NCBI GenBank assembly: GCA_905234665.1
Contig: CAJOIV010000022.1
Coordinates: 1-64,000, forward strand
Direction of reading: 5' to 3'
DNA: 64,000 nt
DNA from: an uncultured Bacteroidales bacterium
GTDB lineage: Bacteria > Bacteroidota > Bacteroidia > Bacteroidales > P3
Part shown: in pieces, positions 62,537 through 64,000 of the stretch
Layout of the letters: each line of letters starts with the position of its first letter
Numbering within the stretch: position 1 is the stretch's first letter
Notes under the pieces: model-generated
Told to the model about the DNA's origin: nothing
Databases searched by the model: none
The model's input: only the letters and a program-made list of their open reading frames with translations
Translations under genes and position numbers: made by a program

Positions 62537-63238
62537 TTATTTGCCATTTCGGTCGTCGGCTTTTGTTATTGTAAGATTGACTTGATTAAACCCGAAAGCG
62601 GTAAAAACAGCTTTTAGTTGGGTAAGGCCGTTCTCTTCAGCTTTGACCAGGATGCCGTTCTCGATAGCGTTCTGTTCAAGTATTATTTTTGCATGCTCTT
62701 TGAGAGGCTTGGTTAATTCATGGCTCCATGTGCCTTTTTCGTATTCGGTAGTGAAATCAGATGGATTCATGATGATGTCGAACACTTCAGCAGGGGGCAG
62801 CGTGATGTCCAGGGTGTCACCATAGACGCGAATGTCGCTTTCCCGTATTTTCCCGAGGTCGAAGCCTGCGCGGACATGGCCTTTCCCAATGAGAACAATC
62901 TCGTTTTTGCTGTTGGTAACGGCTGCGGATATCTTGTCGGCTTTGCGCGATAGGTTGCCTAGACCAATTTTCTTGAGAGCCTTACCCGCCAGTTTGTCGG
63001 CATTGCGACCCAATAATTGTGCGGTGTCGTTGTAACTATCCTGTAGAGCCAATTCTTCATAATAACAGGCAGTGGTGAACTCTCCGATTTTCTTTATTTC
63101 CTCCACAATATTGGCGGTCTTGTCAATGGAAAGTGGTTCACGTTTAAGGAAGTCGAGCATGTGGCTGTACTTGTAGGCTGCGAAGAAACCTGCAGCCAGC
63201 GTCGCGGCAATCAGTATGATGGTAATTATTTTCTTCAT
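62537..63238 (-). CDS. DUF4230 protein, membrane-anchored
   Basis: 233 residues with an N-terminal signal anchor (IITIILIAATLAAGFFAAY) and a soluble domain with IKKIGEFTTACYYEELALQD, IVLIGKGHVRAGFDLGKIRE and VYGDTLDITLPPAEVFDIIM, the pattern of DUF4230. The next gene upstream (63242) codes for a second protein of this family, 3 nt away. Function unknown. Confidence 0.8.
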   Translation of the reverse strand: MKKIITIILIAATLAAGFFAAYKYSHMLDFLKREPLSIDKTANIVEEIKKIGEFTTACYYEELALQDSYNDTAQLLGRNADKLAGKALKKIGLGNLSRKADKISAAVTNSKNEIVLIGKGHVRAGFDLGKIRESDIRVYGDTLDITLPPAEVFDIIMNPSDFTTEYEKGTWSHELTKPLKEHAKIILEQNAIENGILVKAEENGLTQLKAVFTAFGFNQVNLTITKADDRNGK

Positions 63239-63241
63239 GGC

Positions 63242-63796
63242 TTATTTCTCCTTGAATTTGATGTTAATGTTCTGGAATCCCATCTGTGACAGAAGAGCGA
63301 CAAAGATGTCCTTTGTGTTCTGCTCGGCATCGTGCAGTATACCCAGGTTAGGAACGTCATCACGGATGTCCTTTTCACCAAGTTGCAGAATTTCGTTCTG
63401 TTCTTCGGCATTGAAACGGTTGCGGAAGAATCCATAGCTTTCGAAAACTGTCTGTGTTTCTTCTGCCGGCATGTTGAAAGAAAGCAATTCTGCATGTGGC
63501 AAGGTGACAGTGATGTCTTTTCCGTTAATAACGATGTTTTCGTTGGAGAAGTTGTCGAGTTTTACACCGGCTTTTAGATATGCGGTGCTGCTGAAGAGGA
63601 TCTGACGTTCACCGATTGTATACTTTTGATTGTCTTTACACTTAACAATCTTCTTCACGGTATACTCTACTGTGCCCAATTCGGCGGCTTGCCTCATTGT
63701 TTGCTGCCATTGTACTTGTTTGCTGTCCTGTTTGTCGCAAGCAGAGAATAGGACTATCAGGGCAACAAGAATTGATAGTGTTGTTGTTCTTTTCAT
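63242..63796 (-). CDS. DUF4230-like lipoprotein
   Basis: 184 residues. Lipoprotein signal (ALIVLFSAC, lipobox Cys at 19). The soluble domain has AELGTVEYTVKKIVK, ITVTLPHAELLSFNMPAEET and a C-terminal FVALLSQMGFQNINIKFKEK parallel to the end of the neighbouring DUF4230 protein (FTAFGFNQVNLTI). ATG overlaps the preceding stop by one base (TAATG). Confidence 0.75.
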   Translation of the reverse strand: MKRTTTLSILVALIVLFSACDKQDSKQVQWQQTMRQAAELGTVEYTVKKIVKCKDNQKYTIGERQILFSSTAYLKAGVKLDNFSNENIVINGKDITVTLPHAELLSFNMPAEETQTVFESYGFFRNRFNAEEQNEILQLGEKDIRDDVPNLGILHDAEQNTKDIFVALLSQMGFQNINIKFKEK

Positions 63797-64000
63797 TACT
63801 TGATGCGTTTACATTTTTTATCGAATACTTTAATGGTTTTGCTGCGGGTCAAGATGGAAAATTGGTCGCCGCCGACACCAGAGAACTGCTCTGTCTTAGG
63901 GTCGTAGCATTTCATGCTGCTGCAGATGACTTTCCCGCGAGCGTCGACGGTACGGATGACCCCGTCTTTATCGAAAACTGCGAAGTCGTTTCCCCAGCCG
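63796..64000 (-). CDS. C-terminal end of an unidentified protein (partial)
   Basis: The last 67 codons of a gene entering from the right edge. It reads GWGNDFAVFDKDGVIRTVDA, then SSMKCYDPKTEQFSGVGGDQ and a repeat-like ending TIKVFDKKCKRIK. The FDKDG/FDKKC repetition suggests a short-repeat beta structure. It shares the TAATG junction with the lipoprotein gene. Too little is visible to name it. Confidence 0.7.
   Translation of the reverse strand, partial: GWGNDFAVFDKDGVIRTVDARGKVICSSMKCYDPKTEQFSGVGGDQFSILTRSKTIKVFDKKCKRIK

Overview
The window looks like a chromosomal segment of a fairly GC-rich member of the Bacteroidales (Bacteroidota). This rests on many secreted proteins with type IX secretion system (T9SS) C-terminal sorting domains; a PorX regulator; a UpxY-type NusG paralogue; the L33-DUF4295 ribosomal pair; DUF4230 and DUF4421 proteins; a GlsA/GlsB glycine-lipid acyltransferase pair; and repeated copies of the Bacteroidota promoter (TTG, 19-21 nt spacer, TAnnTTTG). 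I cannot name a genus. No rRNA, CRISPR array, prophage or capsule locus is visible.

Layout. 1-5.7 kb: the two halves of a split transketolase, separated by a membrane protein, a VWA protein and an opposite-strand T9SS type B protein. 5.7-11.1 kb: a plus-strand run with UpxY, an 'AsnB-like' exported protein, a propeller protein and DsbD. 11.2-16.2 kb: initiator tRNA, a BspA-like leucine-rich-repeat protein, a small protein, a REP-associated transposase-like protein fused to a Rossmann-like domain, and tRNA-Leu. 16.3-24.7 kb: topoisomerase IV ParE, an ECF-like sigma operon, then T9SS cargo genes, the last one frameshifted. 24.7-30.3 kb: NadD and Omp28-type genes on minus, an 864-bp gene-free region holding a probable small RNA and a large palindrome, then a large thioredoxin-like T9SS protein. 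30.4-40.2 kb: Tex, a T9SS protein, PorX, a broken PBP4 gene carrying an internal DUF975 fragment, EngB, GlsB and GlsA. 40.5-41 kb: rpmG and DUF4295. 41.1-54.2 kb: a long minus-strand run with MurB, patatin/outer-membrane protein, Y-family polymerase, MATE, DUF4421, M20 peptidase, a T9SS type B protein and an MNT/HEPN pair. 54.2-64 kb: IleS, a duplicated two-gene exported-protein cassette, phosphopantetheinyl transferase, a RelE-like toxin-antitoxin pair and DUF4230 genes.

The common thread is the cell envelope: at least nine probable T9SS cargo genes surround a gene for PorX, which controls T9SS genes in Porphyromonas. Cargo folding could draw on DsbD and on the thioredoxin-like secreted proteins.

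The most unusual signals are short repeats. (i) A heptanucleotide array of constant size, AATT plus four CTCAATT units, sits in frame in three coding genes including murB. (ii) A palindromic element of about 65 bp with TTGAC/GTCAA ends sits in three minus-strand intergenic gaps; a broken copy lies at the frameshift of a pseudogene. (iii) Octamer and other simple repeats fill spacers, including the one upstream of porX. A RAYT-like protein in the same window could be the enzyme behind the palindromes.
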